A stretch of 7,459 bases of DNA, from positions 1 through 7,459 of the forward strand of contig DYKL01000038.1 of NCBI GenBank assembly GCA_020722645.1. The letters run 5' to 3'. The notes below the pieces were generated by a model that was not told the origin of the DNA, made no database searches, and worked only from the letters and a program-made list of their open reading frames with translations. Position numbers and translations under genes: made by a program. Of the stretch, positions 5,474 to 7,459 are shown piece by piece. Position 1 is the first letter of the stretch. Each line of letters starts with the position of its first letter. This DNA is from Acetofilamentum sp. Lineage in GTDB: Bacteria; Bacteroidota; Bacteroidia; Bacteroidales; JAFGUD01.

Positions 5474-7166
5474 AAGGAAATTAAATGTTGTATGGTACAA
5501 AGCAGCTGCATTAGGCAGCATTTGGGCAAGTTTTGAAATTGTACTCGGAAGTTTTTTGCATAATATAAAATTTCCCTTATCCGGTACAATTTTGGCGATG
5601 CTTTCTGTCATTTTGCTTATTACTTTTGCTCAGATTTGGAAGGATAAGGGCTTGTTTGTCAGAGCCGGATTGATTGCCGCTCTTATGAAGTCTATCTCTC
5701 CAAGTGCCATTTTAATTGGTCCTATGACCGGAATTTTTTTCGAGGCTCTTATTATTGAAATTTGCCTATCTGTTTTTGGAAGAAATTTTTTTGCTTATTT
5801 ACTTTCCGGAATTTTTGCATTGTACAGCGTTATCATTCACAAAATTATTACACTTTTAATTTTGTATGGTACCGATATTGTCAGAATTAGTAAAAATTTA
5901 TATTTTTTTATAATAAAACAACTGAATGTTAATGATTTGAATTTTTGGGAAGCTCTTTTATTGCTTAGCACATTCTATGTAATTTTGGGAATATTTGCTT
6001 CATTAATCGGATATTTTACCGGCAGAGAAGCCCGAAAATCAAGTAATACTGTCAATGACTCTCTTGATGTAAAATCATTTCAGAAAGACTTTCTGAGTTT
6101 AACAAAAAAAAGAAAATTATCATCAGTATATTTGTTGATTCACCTTATATCTATAGTTTTAATTTTTGTTTTGCTGAATATAACAGATTTAAATGTCTCA
6201 TTATCAGTTGCATTTGTGTATATTTTATTTTGTAGATTCAGATATAAAAATTCTTACAAACAATTTAAAATAATCGGATTTTGGATACAAATATTTGTAG
6301 TTCTGATAATATCGGTATTGTTCTACAATGGAGTGCAAAATATCAGTATTTTAGATAAAGAAGGACTAACTGTAGGTTTGATGATGATTGCAAGAATGCT
6401 TGTAATTCTTTTCGGGTTTGCATCAATAAGCGTTGAACTTCGTAATCCGGTTGTTAAAGCTATACTTTTCAGAAACGGATTCGGAAGTTTGTATAATTCT
6501 ATGGCACTTGCATTTTCTGTTTTACCTTCACTGATTGAAAAGACAGGAAATCCAAAATTAATGCTTAAAAATCCAAAAAAAACGAGTTTGTCAATAATTA
6601 ACTATGCTGATGTAATTTATAATCAATTTGTTGAAAAAATAAAACAAAGAAAAGTAATAATTATTGCAGGCGAAAGAAATTCAGGCAAAACAACAACTTT
6701 ACTGAAAGTTTCGGAAAGATTAAAAGAATTGGGTTATAAAATAGGCGGTTTTATGGCGTTGGGCAAAACAGACAAAGAAAATAAAAAGCATTTTTTTATA
6801 TCTGATTTGCATTCTCAAAAAAAAATGTTGATGTGTACAACCAAAGAAATAAGCAAATTAAGAATTTGTAATTATTTTTTTAATCCTGCTGCAATAGAAT
6901 TTGGGAAAAAAATAACATCAGCAGAATATTTAAAAGAAGATAAATATGCTGTTATTGATGAAATTGGACCATTAGAGTTGAAAAGTGAAGGGTGGTCTGA
7001 TGTAGTTGAACGGATTTTTGAAGAAGGAAAGCCAATACAGGTTTGGGCAGTTAGAAAAAATCTTATTCGTGCAGTTGTGCGTAGATTTGCTATTAATCAG
7101 GCAGTTATTTTTGATATTAAAGAAGATAAAATTGAAGAAATTGTGGATTTTTTGGTATCAAAGTAA
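5460..7166 (+). CDS. Three-part fusion: ECF S-like membrane domain, EcfT/CbiQ-like membrane domain, THEP1-type NTPase
   Basis: The 568-residue protein has three regions. Residues 10-190 contain about six hydrophobic helices; KAAALGSIWASFEIVLGS and ALMKSISPSAILIGPMTGIFFEAL look like a substrate-binding S component of energy-coupling-factor transporters. Residues 219-395 contain about five helices and the AFSVLPSLIE region, resembling EcfT/CbiQ. Residues 397-568 are a P-loop NTPase of the NTPase_1/THEP1 family: Walker A G404-ERNS-G409-K410-T411 and Walker B AVID500-E501-IGPLEL. No ABC signature (LSGGQ) is present, so it is not a normal ECF ATPase. The membrane assignments are inferred from pattern; the NTPase call is firm. 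The ATG overlaps the end of the DUF364 gene by 14 nt, with no Shine-Dalgarno sequence, suggesting coupled translation. A strong terminator begins at its stop codon. The substrate is unknown; a metal or cofactor is plausible from the neighbour. Confidence 0.8.
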   Translation: MIVYKRKLNVVWYKAAALGSIWASFEIVLGSFLHNIKFPLSGTILAMLSVILLITFAQIWKDKGLFVRAGLIAALMKSISPSAILIGPMTGIFFEALIIEICLSVFGRNFFAYLLSGIFALYSVIIHKIITLLILYGTDIVRISKNLYFFIIKQLNVNDLNFWEALLLLSTFYVILGIFASLIGYFTGREARKSSNTVNDSLDVKSFQKDFLSLTKKRKLSSVYLLIHLISIVLIFVLLNITDLNVSLSVAFVYILFCRFRYKNSYKQFKIIGFWIQIFVVLIISVLFYNGVQNISILDKEGLTVGLMMIARMLVILFGFASISVELRNPVVKAILFRNGFGSLYNSMALAFSVLPSLIEKTGNPKLMLKNPKKTSLSIINYADVIYNQFVEKIKQRKVIIIAGERNSGKTTTLLKVSERLKELGYKIGGFMALGKTDKENKKHFFISDLHSQKKMLMCTTKEISKLRICNYFFNPAAIEFGKKITSAEYLKEDKYAVIDEIGPLELKSEGWSDVVERIFEEGKPIQVWAVRKNLIRAVVRRFAINQAVIFDIKEDKIEEIVDFLVSK

Positions 7167-7195
7167 AAAAAAACGGGGTTAACCCCGTTTTTTTT
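7166..7195. terminator. Bidirectional intrinsic terminator between convergent genes
   Basis: CGGGG (7174-7178), loop TTAA and CCCCG (7183-7187) form a G/C stem extended by eight A on the left and eight T on the right. It therefore works as a hairpin with a U-tract on either strand. It begins at the stop codon of the NTPase fusion, and its right end overlaps the stop codon of the minus-strand gene (7194-7196). Confidence 0.92.
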
Positions 7196-7459
7196 ATTTT
7201 CTTCCTGTATTTGAACTTGATTTATTAGAGTTTGTATTCGATGATGATTTATTTGTGTTTGAGTTGCTTTTACCGGAATTAGAACTATTTGAGTTATTGC
7301 TGTTTGAATTATAATTCGATTTGTTTGTGTTAGTGTTATTATTCGGTTTATAGCTGTTGTTGTAGCTGTTTGAATTATAATTCGATTTGTTTGTGTTAGT
7401 GTTGTTATTCGGTTTATAGCTGTTGTTGTAGCTGTTTGAATTATAATTCGATTTGTTTG
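7194..7459 (-). CDS. Asn/Ser-rich tandem-repeat protein, C-terminal part (5' end off-window)
   Basis: On the minus strand an open frame enters from the right edge and ends at a TAA (7194-7196), giving 87 residues with no start codon in the window. The sequence is dominated by Asn, Ser, Thr, Lys and Tyr. Its N-terminal part consists of a 22-residue repeat (units like NKSNYNSNSYNNSYKPNNN), which decays into an N/S/T-rich tail ending SSSNTGRK. Nearly identical DNA repeats keep the frame, and the one base difference between copies is silent (AAT/AAC), which supports coding on this strand. Such low-complexity tails are typical of surface, secreted or linker regions, but no family is recognisable from this fragment. 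The frame stops at the shared terminator, consistent with a true gene end. Confidence 0.65.
   Translation of the reverse strand, partial: NKSNYNSNSYNNSYKPNNNTNTNKSNYNSNSYNNSYKPNNNTNTNKSNYNSNSNNSNSSNSGKSNSNTNKSSSNTNSNKSSSNTGRK
7299..7459. repeat. 66-bp tandem repeat (two full copies plus a partial third)
   Basis: Copies at 7299-7364 and 7365-7430 and a partial copy at 7431-7459 share the start gctgtttgaattataa. The two complete copies differ at one position (gttattatt against gttgttatt). The period equals 22 codons, so copy number can change without breaking the frame of the minus-strand gene. More copies probably lie beyond the edge. Confidence 0.9.

Noticed and set aside
5350..5589. 79-codon open frame on the minus strand
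   Set aside because: It is antisense to the junction of the DUF364 and fusion genes and has no recognisable features.
7299..7459. CRISPR array or non-coding satellite
   Set aside because: The copies are contiguous with no unique spacers, the period is a multiple of three, and the only sequence difference is silent in the minus-strand frame.

Overview
The window looks like chromosomal DNA from an AT-rich member of the Bacteroidota. The evidence is strong A/T bias, start codons with no Shine-Dalgarno sequence but A-rich leaders, several matches to the Bacteroidota -7 promoter box (TAnnTTTG), and a SpoIIE-type phosphatase of a style common in that phylum (SGDFYY, DCTGHGIPGA). The assignment is inferred from composition and gene style and cannot be made to genus. 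No rRNA, tRNA, CRISPR array or intact transposase is visible.

Layout. (a) 1-623 (+): the 3' end of a gene that enters from the left, ending in a response-regulator receiver domain; it is probably the tail of a hybrid histidine kinase. (b) 763-1530 (+): an unrecognised membrane-anchored coiled-coil protein. (c) 1531-1998: a gene-free stretch between convergent genes. It holds several strong stem-loops, two of them inverted relatives of each other, and an exact 41-bp direct repeat. (d) 4481-1999 (-): a SiaB-like kinase, a SiaC/DUF1987 phosphoprotein and, after a strong hairpin terminator, a six-helix membrane SpoIIE/PP2C phosphatase. (e) 4482-4759: a divergent promoter region. (f) 4772-7166 (+): a DUF4213/DUF364 protein whose end overlaps the start of a 568-residue fusion. 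The fusion appears to combine an ECF-type S-component-like membrane domain, an EcfT/CbiQ-like membrane domain and a THEP1-type NTPase. (g) 7166-7195: a GC-rich bidirectional terminator shared with a convergent gene. (h) 7194-7459 (-): the C-terminus of an Asn/Ser-rich protein built on 22-residue tandem repeats; it runs off the right edge.

How the genes may work together. The minus-strand cluster carries a kinase, substrate and phosphatase equivalent to SiaB, SiaC and SiaA of Pseudomonas aeruginosa. There the phosphorylation state of SiaC controls the diguanylate cyclase SiaD. Here SiaC keeps a threonine at position 68, in the same NTSS context, but no GGDEF cyclase lies in the window, so the output is unknown. 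The plus-strand pair looks like a small transport or cofactor-handling operon: a putative metal-chelation protein is translationally coupled to an apparent all-in-one membrane transporter plus NTPase. These two modules are the most interesting content of the window.
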